The notes under the pieces were generated by a model that saw only the letters and a program-made list of their open reading frames with translations, searched no databases and was not told the DNA's origin. From Leishmania infantum JPCM5 (Eukaryota; Euglenozoa; Kinetoplastea; Trypanosomatida; Trypanosomatidae): a stretch of DNA of 64,000 nucleotides. The position numbers were made by a program, and so were the translations under genes. This document shows positions 27,801-36,400 of the stretch, piece by piece. The DNA lies in the NCBI RefSeq assembly GCF_000002875.2, contig NC_009390.2, forward strand, positions 290,417 to 354,416, written 5' to 3'. Every line of letters begins with the position of its first letter. The first letter of the stretch is position 1.

Positions 27801-30627
27801 ACAATCCGTGCCAGACTCCCAGCCGATGTCGGCGCTGCGGGAAGTGAGCGTGACGTCGTGCCTCTCGTGGGATGTGCGCAACACGATGAACGACACCGCG
27901 AGTCAACATAGCAGCACCGGCGACGGTGATGGACGAGTAGCGCCGTACTCTGGTGGGAGCGGGGCAGCGCTGCCGACCTCGCCGTCACCGCAGCTGTGCA
28001 CACCGACACCGACCTACCTGCCGCTCCCTTCGCGGCTCAACAAGAATGGAGCACCTAAAATACCCGATCTAAGCACCCCCGACATCGCCGTGACGCTGGT
28101 CACGCCCTACTCCACGGTGTCGAGCCCCACCTCCCCGCCACCACACGCGGCATCGCCCATGCTTCGAACAAAATTTTTCACTCTTGCCGCAGCACCGCCG
28201 CACGCCGACGATCATAGCCAGTCGCCATCTAGCGTACGTTACCCCATCCTCCAGCAGCCCCCAGCACCCCTGTGTCACGCAGATGCTGCCAGCGCTCGCA
28301 GCAGCACCAAAAACACGGCAGCTCAGCTCTCAGCCACGCGGCCGCCGGTAGCGCCGGCGGAACCCCCGCTGCAGTGCTCCCGAGCAGCGAGCAGCAGCAG
28401 CAGCAGCGATGCGACCCGATCTGTTCTCACCCACACATCGCGGCCAGGGGAGAAGATTTTAGGAGGCTGCACGAAAAACGAGAAGACACTCAGCGCAGTG
28501 CCTGCGCGTGGCGATCCCCGCACGGAGGCCCGCTCGGCACCACAAGCGACGCGTTCAACTGCCTTGGAGTCCTCCAGCTCCAGCGACGATGCCCCTGTTC
28601 TCAGCGGAACAGCAACGTACTCGTCCTATATCCAGGTGGACCCTCTCTCATCTGTCGCTGTCGCCCAAGGAATGTCCGCAGTTCGGCGAGCTGGCGCCGC
28701 TGCGTTGTCGACGCCTCAGACGCCACATGTGGCGGCACGCGAGTTGCGTGGCGCTTCTGCCTCGACGCCCAGCACTCGCCCCTTCTCCTCGCCCACGTTT
28801 CTGAGCGATAAGCGTCGCCTGCAGCTGCACAACTTAGAGCAGTCGCAGCGGGAGCCGATGCGTCGTGTGTCACCGCCGCCGCCGTCTTCCTTGTCGACGT
28901 CGGCAGAGGCACGGGCACGTGTGCACCCGGAATCGTCGTCACTGAGGCAGAATGACGACGTCGCTGCCTTGAGCATGGATCTCCACCACACTCGCGGTGC
29001 TGCTCCTGGGACAGCGCCATGTATGAAAGCGGCGGTTGTGGAGGTGGGCCCGCAGCAGCGTCCTCGCCTCTGTGAAGGCGGTTCAGCAGGCGCCACTCGT
29101 CACAGCAGCGCCCGGCATCGCGAGCACGCCTCTCCTCTCCAGAGCGGCACCGATGCGGTGGAAGCAACGACAGCTTCAGCGAACCATCGGGTGGGCCATG
29201 GCGGCAGCAGCGACACTAGTGGCGCCGTGGAAAGCGACGGCAGTCCGCTACCGCGCCGCCCGCCGTCACTGGCGTCGTCGCCCGCAACAGGGGCGAACGA
29301 CGGCGCACATGAAGCGGCTTCACGCCCAATGTCAGCGAATTCAGCGGCGTCGAAGCCTACTGCTCCGTGTGCGGTGACGTCACAGCCGCCATCGCAGCAC
29401 ACGGACGGCGCTGGCGCCACGGGTCTCGTCAGCGGTGAGCCAAGACCGTCGCATTGCCCCCAAGCGAGTGCCAGCAGTCGCATGCATCACAGACGCCCAT
29501 CTCCTAGAGCACCCGAGACGGCAGCCGCCCCTGCGACCGATGACAACGCAGAGGACTTGCCGCAGCGACATCTGCAACGGCAGCAGCGCCATGAGCGCGC
29601 CGGCTCTGTGTCGGTGGCGGTGTTGTGCAGTGAGCTGTCCGTATCCGTCGACCGCGAAGTGGAGCTGCCGGAACAGCCTGTGCGCCTGCCGGAGGTGCCG
29701 ACCCCACGCTCACCTCAGCGGTCTCAGCCGCAGCAGCAGCCATACCTCGTCACCGTCAACGCGGCCGCTGCAAAGTCTGTTCGCTCCGGCGAGCCGGCCA
29801 CGGGCCTTCACAGCCTCGACAAGTTCATGCACTCGGGGAGGGAGGGCTTGCTAGAGGCACATCAGCGGGCCACACGCGCGACACAAAGCCGCAAAGCCAG
29901 CGCGGACGTCCGTTCATGGTACCGGCAGGCCCACCCGCATCACCGCTCGCCTGGTGAGGCGGCGCAAGAGGATTCGGCATCCACCCTCTCCTCCGCGCCA
30001 TCCGCGTCGTCGTCGCCCTTACCGCTGTCGAAAAGCCGGCGTCCGGCGCAGCGCCCATCGCGGCACGTGGGAAGCGCGGGCAGCGAAAAATCGGACGCGG
30101 TGGGGCCGAGGGCACTGTCGACCTCATGCATGCACCACACCACCCCTCCGGCGGCCGCTGCATCAGCGAGCTCTGCCCCCTCTGTAAACTTCAGCTCGCT
30201 CATGTCCTCCGCGGCCCCCTCGCCGCGTGGCACGTCGCCTGCTCCCCATCCAAGCGGTCGTTCCTCGCGAAGCAGCCGCGGCGGCGCCGGGGAGCTATTG
30301 GTTCTTCGCCCCCACCGAAGCACATCCTCCTCACAGCACAACCGTCGATATCACGATCGTGCTGTTGCGCTCTCGCCGTCGCCGTTATCCACTACGCGCA
30401 GGCACAGGGTCCTCGTACGCCGCGTGGTGCGTCGGCGCCGCAGCGAGGTGTTCGTGGAAGAGGGTGGCACATTGGTGTACCGCGCCCCAATGGCGACGCC
30501 ACACCTCCTAAGCAGCAGCAGCGGCGGCAGTGGTAGAGGCGCTTCAGCGCCGACACTGCCGTCCTCGCCGCGGGACACGAGAGCTGCGAGAGCTCGCAAA
30601 ACACCCAGACGGCACTCCCACACCTAG
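24805..30627 (+). CDS. Giant low-complexity hypothetical protein (1940 residues)
   Basis: I do not recognise a family. The first ~110 residues look folded or helical: MSLSTFSVRDIVATPDDADV, then a strongly charged helix at about 22-50 (RRRRAKRQEERARKRW) and an aromatic helix (YRREVLHTWTRQYPRLREAM). Two more ordered-looking blocks lie at about 340-420 (LALASPLRIVVDVVYTVDE) and 545-610 (SIVLLRPTPEVV, then a helix with LEQRWLRLRQALADRL). A Q run lies near 252-262. From about residue 620 to 1840 it is Ser/Ala/Pro/Arg/His-rich and probably disordered. Near the C-terminus a basic patch (RRHRVLVRRVVRRRRSEVF) is followed by a short hydrophobic strand (GGTLVYRAP). No enzyme motif, signal peptide or membrane span is seen. 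It may be a cytoskeletal or scaffold protein, without proof. The start precedes the conserved-looking block, but an overlapping upstream frame complicates it. Confidence 0.75.
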   Translation: MSLSTFSVRDIVATPDDADVLQTSLEELYRRRRAKRQEERARKRWEQSQLLDEDAGSWGTAQELAYRREVLHTWTRQYPRLREAMVSLAAASSSNTAATAPAVTTAAAFSVAETVRPSYPTLWRIPAGTIPADFYTHNTAMEVSQLLSTPQRQHATTDAVKDYSAHSCLVRVRWEPVRVTDLFIEPPQSAAASFVRFSQHPCGSTSHAQLQPQRVLARWPQGKPASAKMAAVLRSIGIEERKREQWNEHLRRRQQQQQQKQDEREAPQQRLRDGVRGRHSAASVKLFDNLPSSAGGAEPATEAGAVDESYSAVTAASAGVVVEDGGSGGGSAAYASESALGHELYWPAHITRTRALFTGAACLQDTFHGLGQLQRYERFEPVLALALASPLRIVVDVVYTVDETSEAFGLSIDPVVHFHTMTSSDACRNVATRRDSDAVRSISLGSGCGSSASRHGIAADRRATLSPSEISSSMAEDECPVLLPSSLPPVLSDLNYAFTAAPTAASAAAGGGGSADSRRAASQTTSFTDDSTTTSTAALRRSTLSTSPLSLYTILAGPASQTHSIVLLRPTPEVVCAARARALQELEQRWLRLRQALADRLVACEEQAPTAVLARSPMLSPADVLAVELPDANTYASPFIDRSARQGEGLPAEPAGAESLTEEEMQRQTRLPQLQGGHLPRRPLTYQVSGPHGVNGRLLRLSSASLQTPPADPGLRTRSLPSSARRPSRGSGAQDDGASAEAAALWPVSTPPTSSRPPQQSPCTSQQSHARRADRGAWSTDEAASASAGGDDGCGALFRGSERISTAAARRGDAGIPRTPQLARSPVDPNSLCSPASCEGLDVPCTDGSSSDLDGLRSALLSEGRRAATEKSRTILAAVRTSNEWPRVEESMARAPQQPATMPRAHLSALTLEASLPVSPDAWRLANGTDHVGSAAAPGSPRKASPSSTSLPSRRHRHNDGSPMDTDTVMQLAHDDGDSSRHRTCSAAERYSAILSVSAQSVPDSQPMSALREVSVTSCLSWDVRNTMNDTASQHSSTGDGDGRVAPYSGGSGAALPTSPSPQLCTPTPTYLPLPSRLNKNGAPKIPDLSTPDIAVTLVTPYSTVSSPTSPPPHAASPMLRTKFFTLAAAPPHADDHSQSPSSVRYPILQQPPAPLCHADAASARSSTKNTAAQLSATRPPVAPAEPPLQCSRAASSSSSSDATRSVLTHTSRPGEKILGGCTKNEKTLSAVPARGDPRTEARSAPQATRSTALESSSSSDDAPVLSGTATYSSYIQVDPLSSVAVAQGMSAVRRAGAAALSTPQTPHVAARELRGASASTPSTRPFSSPTFLSDKRRLQLHNLEQSQREPMRRVSPPPPSSLSTSAEARARVHPESSSLRQNDDVAALSMDLHHTRGAAPGTAPCMKAAVVEVGPQQRPRLCEGGSAGATRHSSARHREHASPLQSGTDAVEATTASANHRVGHGGSSDTSGAVESDGSPLPRRPPSLASSPATGANDGAHEAASRPMSANSAASKPTAPCAVTSQPPSQHTDGAGATGLVSGEPRPSHCPQASASSRMHHRRPSPRAPETAAAPATDDNAEDLPQRHLQRQQRHERAGSVSVAVLCSELSVSVDREVELPEQPVRLPEVPTPRSPQRSQPQQQPYLVTVNAAAAKSVRSGEPATGLHSLDKFMHSGREGLLEAHQRATRATQSRKASADVRSWYRQAHPHHRSPGEAAQEDSASTLSSAPSASSSPLPLSKSRRPAQRPSRHVGSAGSEKSDAVGPRALSTSCMHHTTPPAAAASASSAPSVNFSSLMSSAAPSPRGTSPAPHPSGRSSRSSRGGAGELLVLRPHRSTSSSQHNRRYHDRAVALSPSPLSTTRRHRVLVRRVVRRRRSEVFVEEGGTLVYRAPMATPHLLSSSSGGSGRGASAPTLPSSPRDTRAARARKTPRRHSHT

Positions 30628-31579
30628 AAGCGCTGGCGCGGCAGTGGAGGTGCAACGCGCAGCATGGACAGAGGCCACCGCGGCCGCTGCTGAATCTCAT
30701 AGATTGCATGCTCGTCCCTCCTACCTCTCTAATATCACCTCAACGTCATCTGCTGCCGATGTCCTTTGCGCTCCGCTTCGGACTTCCACCGGCCTTCACG
30801 TGCACATGCAACACGGGCGTGTATTGCGACATGCCGCCTCTCCCTGCGTGGGTGAGCAGGGAGAGAGGAGGGGGAGGGGGCGGTGGCACAGACGGCGCAG
30901 ACGGCGGAAAACCCGTACATCATGTCATGGCAAAAGCCAAGCACCACCGACGAAGATAACCGAAATCGACTCTGGTGTTGCCGATGTGCAGTCTACACGC
31001 ATCCACACGACTACGAGGACTGAGGCACACACACTCCCACCCACCCACCCACCCACCTATGCCGGCAGCTACAATGCACGCGCAGTGTCATGAGCAACGG
31101 CTAATGATGACCCTGACGACGCGGACGATGAGGATCGTGAGAGGGGCCCTGGGGACGGTGGCATCAGAGACAGACCAAAGGAAAGCGGCCGCGCGAGCCG
31201 CTCCCAAAAACACTTACATGCACGCGACATGCCTGCCCCCTCCCGCGCCTCTCTGGCGGTCCTGCCCCTCCTTCTACGACGGGCCTTCGCTCGAGTACAT
31301 CTCTATCCCCATCACACCTTTCTCCCTCCCTCCTCTCTCTCTCTGCCCATGTGCGATCACCACGCCGACCAGTAAACTCTCTCGTAAACAGCAGAAACAG
31401 CAGCAGCTGAGTCGCGCACATCATCGTCGAGCAGCACCTCACCGCACACGCGCAACACATACATCCAGACATAGCCCCTTCGCCGGCCTTACCGCCTGCA
31501 CCACTACGTCACGCAGCACCCCGAAGGTGGCGCCCCCCTCCCTCCCCCCAATCACTCACGAGCCCACACACGAGTAACC
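30628..31579 (+). other. Intergenic region before the 205-residue gene
   Basis: No supported gene. It contains a short ACCC repeat near 31034-31055, CT arrays at about 31318-31350, and C-rich sequence just before the next start. Frames within it are short and low-complexity. Confidence 0.6.
31529..31562 (+). promoter_or_regulatory. Candidate trans-splice acceptor for the 205-residue gene
   Basis: A C-rich tract at 31531-31550 with AG at 31561-31562 leaves a 17-nt leader before the ATG at 31580. A longer tract at 31318-31350 with AG at 31371-31372 is an alternative. Confidence 0.4.
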
Positions 31580-32197
31580 ATGCAGCGCGTACGCCTCGCA
31601 GCACCAGCCGCAGCAGCCGCATCGGTGTCCTCCTCGCCTTCTTCTTCGGCAGCGGCCCTTTGGGCACCGTCGCGCGGCTTCCGCAAGGAGCTGTTCGAGG
31701 GACCCCTCGACCTGAAACCAGGTGAGCGCAACGCCCGCAAGGGTCCGCCGGTCGCCCACAGCCTCCCGGTCTACAAGACGACACACAAGCTACACAACTC
31801 CGTCCGCTGGAAGAACGCCAACCTCGTGACGAACGTTGCCGGTGGCCAGGACTACCGCCTGCGCGAGACTCAAGGCGAGGGCACCTTCGATGAGACGGGT
31901 ATGTACCGTGACTGGCTTTACGGAGATGAACGGCGCTACGCCAACTACATCGGCCTGACCCTTGGTGCACTCGCCATCACGCTTTTCTGGTACACGATGC
32001 GCGTGATCGGTGCAGAGACGTGGGATATCCCGACCCCGGTGCTGGCCTCGCAGCGCAAGCGACTCGCCAAGGGTGACGTGGAAGGCAGCGGCGGCGATGC
32101 CGCGGTAGAAGTGTTGGCGCTGCCGACGGAGAAGGAGATCCGCCAAGATGCGCTGGCGATGTTGAAGCGGCCGACAACGTTGTCCAAGAGCAGCTAA
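31580..32197 (+). CDS. Probable mitochondrial single-span membrane protein
   Basis: Encodes 205 residues. The N-terminus (MQRVRLAAPAAAAASVSSSP..., to about residue 37) is rich in Ala, Ser and Arg with no acidic residues, as in a mitochondrial presequence. A conserved-looking soluble part follows (LHNSVRWKNANLVTNVAG; TFDETGMYRDWLYGDERRY). One membrane span lies at about 122-144 (NYIGLTLGALAITLFWYTM), followed by a charged tail of 60 residues. This layout (presequence, matrix segment, single span, short tail) fits accessory subunits of respiratory complexes or of mitochondrial import and assembly machinery in trypanosomatids. I cannot name the complex, and no cofactor motif is present. Confidence 0.75.
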   Translation: MQRVRLAAPAAAAASVSSSPSSSAAALWAPSRGFRKELFEGPLDLKPGERNARKGPPVAHSLPVYKTTHKLHNSVRWKNANLVTNVAGGQDYRLRETQGEGTFDETGMYRDWLYGDERRYANYIGLTLGALAITLFWYTMRVIGAETWDIPTPVLASQRKRLAKGDVEGSGGDAAVEVLALPTEKEIRQDALAMLKRPTTLSKSS

Positions 32198-33068
32198 GCA
32201 GGCGTCAGGGGAGGGGCGGGCGATAGGTGTGGCCACCGACGAGGGGCTGACAGAGGACAAGGCGAAGGTCAAGGCGATATCGCCGCGTCCGGGCGCGTGT
32301 GCGTGTCTTGACAGCGAAGGCTCCTCCGCCCCCTCCCTTTTCGAGCCGCTCACAAGGCCAATTTAACGCAGAGAAGTATTGAGAAGAGGAATGCGTCCGT
32401 CGGTGCTGGGGAAGGTGGGGGCGGTGCGGTAGTATGTGCGGCATCGCGCACCTCCACGAGGCATGCGCGCCGTCTTTCCTGCGCGGCTGTTTGCGCGTTA
32501 CAAGGGAAAGTACGCACCGGTCTTCGATCACGCCGACAAGGACGTTAATGGCCCGAGATGCACTGGAGGGGTGACGTAGCAATGAGTGATATATGTGTGA
32601 GTGTGTGTGTGTGCACCGTTGTCTCGCTCGTCACGATCGCCGCTGCAATCCGCAACGCCAGTTCGTCACCCTTCCCCCTCCCTCTCGTCCTTCTCGTCCC
32701 TCTTTTTGTATTGCGCCGTACTCGTTCTTTAGCAACCCCCCCTCTCCCCCACCGATACGCGCGGATGGGGGCGTGCATCACGAAGGAGGGGTGTTCGGGT
32801 ACGCCCGTGATGTGCTTGCGAAGAGGGTCCGTCAAGGCGAACCACGCAAGCATGCGCGACAGGGTGTGCGAGGAGGCGAAGATGGAGAGAAGAAAGGAAG
32901 AAGGTTCGCTGAGCCGCGAGCACGTGCGCACGCTTACCCTCAGCGAGCGTGGCTCCCTTCCTCTTTCGATTTCTGTCTGCTGCTGCTGCTGCCTCCGTGT
33001 CGTGGTTGTGGCTGTCGCCTCTTCAAGCAGATGGCGATCGACTCGCATCGATGTCTCCTGCCACCACC

Positions 33069-33105
33069 ACCCCTCATCCTCCTCCTCTTTTTTTCCATGT
33101 CACAG
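33069..33105 (+). promoter_or_regulatory. Probable trans-splice acceptor for SF3B3
   Basis: A C/T tract with a run of T ends in CACAG (AG at 33104-33105). No ATG occurs in the next 298 nt until 33404, which strongly supports that start. Confidence 0.65.
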
Positions 33106-33308
33106 TCGTCGCCGTGTTAGTTCCAGTAACCGCGCCGCGCCCAACATCGCAAACGCCGGCTCGTCCGCAACACCGTAACAAGAGACGAACCGATAAGACC
33201 TCTCGGAAAACAGCAGAGAGAGAGCGCGAGAGCGAGCGAGGGAGTGAGGGGGTAGACGGCACGCAAAGCAGCGGCCGAGTCGCCTACCTGCGCGTCCGTG
33301 CCCGTGCA

Positions 33309-33332
33309 ACACACACACACACACACACACAC
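33309..33332 (+). repeat. (AC)12 microsatellite in the predicted 5' UTR
   Basis: 24 nt of alternating AC lying between the predicted splice site and the SF3B3 start, about 72 nt before the ATG. Confidence 0.9.
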
Positions 33333-33403
33333 GCAGTCAATACGCGCCCTGCGCGGCACACTGTTGCGTACTCTGTAGCTTAATCTTAAAAAGGGCGGAC
33401 GGC

Positions 33404-36400
33404 ATGAGCCACAACAGCGTGGCGGAGGGAGAGGATGGCGGCACCGGTGCGGACGCCGCCGCCGTCGTGCCCGTGAACGAGACGCTGCTGTACCACCAGA
33501 CCTTGATCCCCACACAGAGTGTCACCCACGCCATCGAGGGCTCCTTCACGCTGCCGGACGCGAATGACCTCGTTCTGATCCGTCACAACGTACTCGAGCT
33601 GTGGCGACTTTACGCAGAGAACGCCAACGGCGGCGTAGAGTGTGTTTGCCGCACCCCGTTGATGTCGGCTGTGTACGCTGCGGTGGCGGTCCCGACAAGC
33701 GCCTCGTCGATGGCGAAGGCCGGGGGCGCGGGCAGTGCCGCGTCGCCGGGCGGAAATGTTGCCGCTGTACTCGACGACGCGACGACCACAGCGCACCGCA
33801 GTGGGGTACACTACCTCGCCGTCACGAGTGAGACGGGCTACGTGACACTGCTGCGGTACCAGCTGGACGAGCCGCCGGTGCCGACGCGGCTGTCGTACGG
33901 CGACGACAGCGACGAGGGCAACGAAGGTATTGGTGGGAGCAGTGGAGCTAGCGGCGGTGCCACGATGCTCGTGACCACGTCCTTGAAGGGCCGCTTCATC
34001 AAGGTCAGCGAGGTGTGCCTGGGCCGGAGCGGGGCGCGGCTGACCGTCCCTGGTGCCCGCATGGTGGTCGACACCGCCGGCACGGCGCTCTTGATCACTG
34101 CGCTCATGCGCACCAAGACGTTGGTGCCCATCACCGCGAATGAGACCTGGGATCCGGTCAAGAGCGTCAACGTCGGACAAGACGACGATGACGCAGAGAG
34201 CGACGCTGACGGCGATGACGAAGACGAAGAAGCTGACAACGACGATGCTGGCGAGCACCAGCGCCGCGGCCCGGTGACGGGTCGCGAGCTTCGTGCAGCC
34301 CGGCGCCGGCGGGCGGCGAAAGCGCGACGGGCCAACGGCGCCATCAACCTCGGTACGCCAATCGAGATGCAGCGCCAGACCGTCCTGTACTCCGCCTGCG
34401 CCCTTGATGGCTACCTCGACCACGCTGTGTTCGCCGTGCTCGAGGAGGAGATTGTCGAAGCACGCGACGCCGCCGCTGCGTCCGCCAGTAACCCCGCGAA
34501 CGCCGCAGCAGCCGCAGCCGAGGCGAGCGGTGGCACCTTCCTCAAGAGCAGCGGAGGCCCGAACGCGGTTGTTCAGCGCCACAAGCACTTCGTGCTCTAC
34601 GCCTACGTGCCGAGCCTGAAGCAGGTGCAGCGGACGCAGCTTGTGCACGTTCCAGCGACGGCGCACCGGCTCATCGCTGTCCCGGCGGCGCCGTACGGCC
34701 CAGGCGGCGTTCTTGTCTGCACGGACACGGAGCTGATCTGGTACGATGTGTCCGCCACGCAACAGCAGCAGCAAAACTCCGCTGCGGCGGCGAATGGCCG
34801 CGTCGGCGTCTTCAAGTGCACCTACGCCTTCCCGCGCCGCCTCGACTGCACGGAGATCCTGTACGACCCCTCCATCATCCAGCACACGCTGACCTGCTTC
34901 GGCCGCCGCTTCTTTATGCTGCTGCAAGACGAGCAGGGTGACGTGTACCGCGTCTTCTTGGAGGCCGGTGACGTGCAGCGCGCCTACGAGGCGCTTCGGA
35001 CGCGCGAGTTGGCGCAGGCAAACCCAGAACTGTTCCTGCAGCAGCAGCTAGCGGCGAACGGCGGTGTTGCGCCGGCTCCGGCGCTGCCACCCGTTCCGAA
35101 CCCGCTGTCGGTGCACTACTTCGACACGTTGCCGCCGTCGTCGGCCATGGCACTCTTCCGGCGCGGCTTTCTCTTCATCGGCAATGAGGCAGGCCCGCTG
35201 CATGGGCTGTACAAAATCAAGAGCAACGGCTACACGGCGGATCGCGAGTACATCGTGAAGCGCGTGCGGCGGGAGCGGGCGCTGCCGATGGCGCTGCAGA
35301 TGTCGTCAAGCAAGGCGGAGAAGGCGAAGGCAGAGGTGGAGGACGGTGCTGTGAAGAAGGAAGGCGACGGCGCCGATCGCAAGCGTCCGCGCGCTGCGGA
35401 GGCCGCCGGGGCTGCCGGCAAGCCAGAGCCGCAGGACCCGACGGCGCCGGCGACAAGCAGCGGCAGTGCCGCGTCGTCCACGCTGCCACGCACCAAGACG
35501 GAGCCGACGGATGGCGACGGAAACAGCCCGGCGTCGGCTGCAGCCAGCGCCACCGCCATGCGGTCACCGGCCCCCTCCTCAGCCACGGCGCCGGCTTTCA
35601 AAACTCCAATGGAGGTGCGCGTCATCAAGGTCTACCAGCCACACCGCCGTCCTCAGCACGTCGTCCAGCTACAGAGCTTCCCGAACACACCGGCCATCAC
35701 CAGCTTCACCTCCCACCTCACCGCCTCCACCTCCGCAGCGGCGACAGCGTCCGACGGCGCCGACCACCTCACCGGCTTTGGTGGTGGGCCGGCGCCGGCG
35801 CCGGCGCCGGAGCAGTCGAGTGAGCAGCCGGAGATCTACTTCAGCTACGTCGGCGGGCGTGGCGGCGAGAGCGTGCTCGTGCAGGCCCGCTACGGCTACG
35901 CCGCGAAGCTAGAAGGTCGCCAGATGCTCCCGACCGTCTTCAGCTTCGTCATCCCTCTGCCCTCTGCGCTGTCGATGCAGTCCCTGGCGCGCCAGCAGCA
36001 GGCTGCCATCGAAGCAGCCGCGGTTGCAGCCGTCACGCGAAGGGCTGACGAAAAGACGCTCAGAGGCACTGGTGGTGCGGCGCGTCAGCACGCGCAGCGC
36101 TTGAAGGCGCTTCGCCAGCTCGCCGCGACCGTCAGCGGCGCTCGCGACCAGGTTTGCACCGACCGCGTGCTGCTGTGCACGCGTCAGGGCACGACGGTGT
36201 ACCGCATCGGTAGCACGGTCGAGCAGGACACCAGCTTGTCTTTCATCACCGCAGAGCGGACGCTCGCCGCGACGACGCTGCAGTACGGCTGCGGCTACGT
36301 GCAGGTTACCCCGCGTGGAATAAACGTGCTAAGCTGCGTCGACACTGCCGCGGGCGGTGGCGGTCGACTTGACGCAGCCGGCAGAAGAGTGCACGGCAGT

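Larger units (their letters stand above)
32198..33403 (+). other. Intergenic region before SF3B3
   Basis: No supported gene. It contains C/T blocks near 32667-32755, the probable splice signal at 33069-33105, a purine-rich GAGA stretch (33215-33255) and a CA array (33309-33332), the last two inside the predicted SF3B3 5' UTR. Confidence 0.6.

Noticed and set aside
33386..34927. 513-codon minus-strand frame opposite SF3B3
   Set aside because: It is antisense to a well-supported gene. High GC in third positions commonly creates such shadows.
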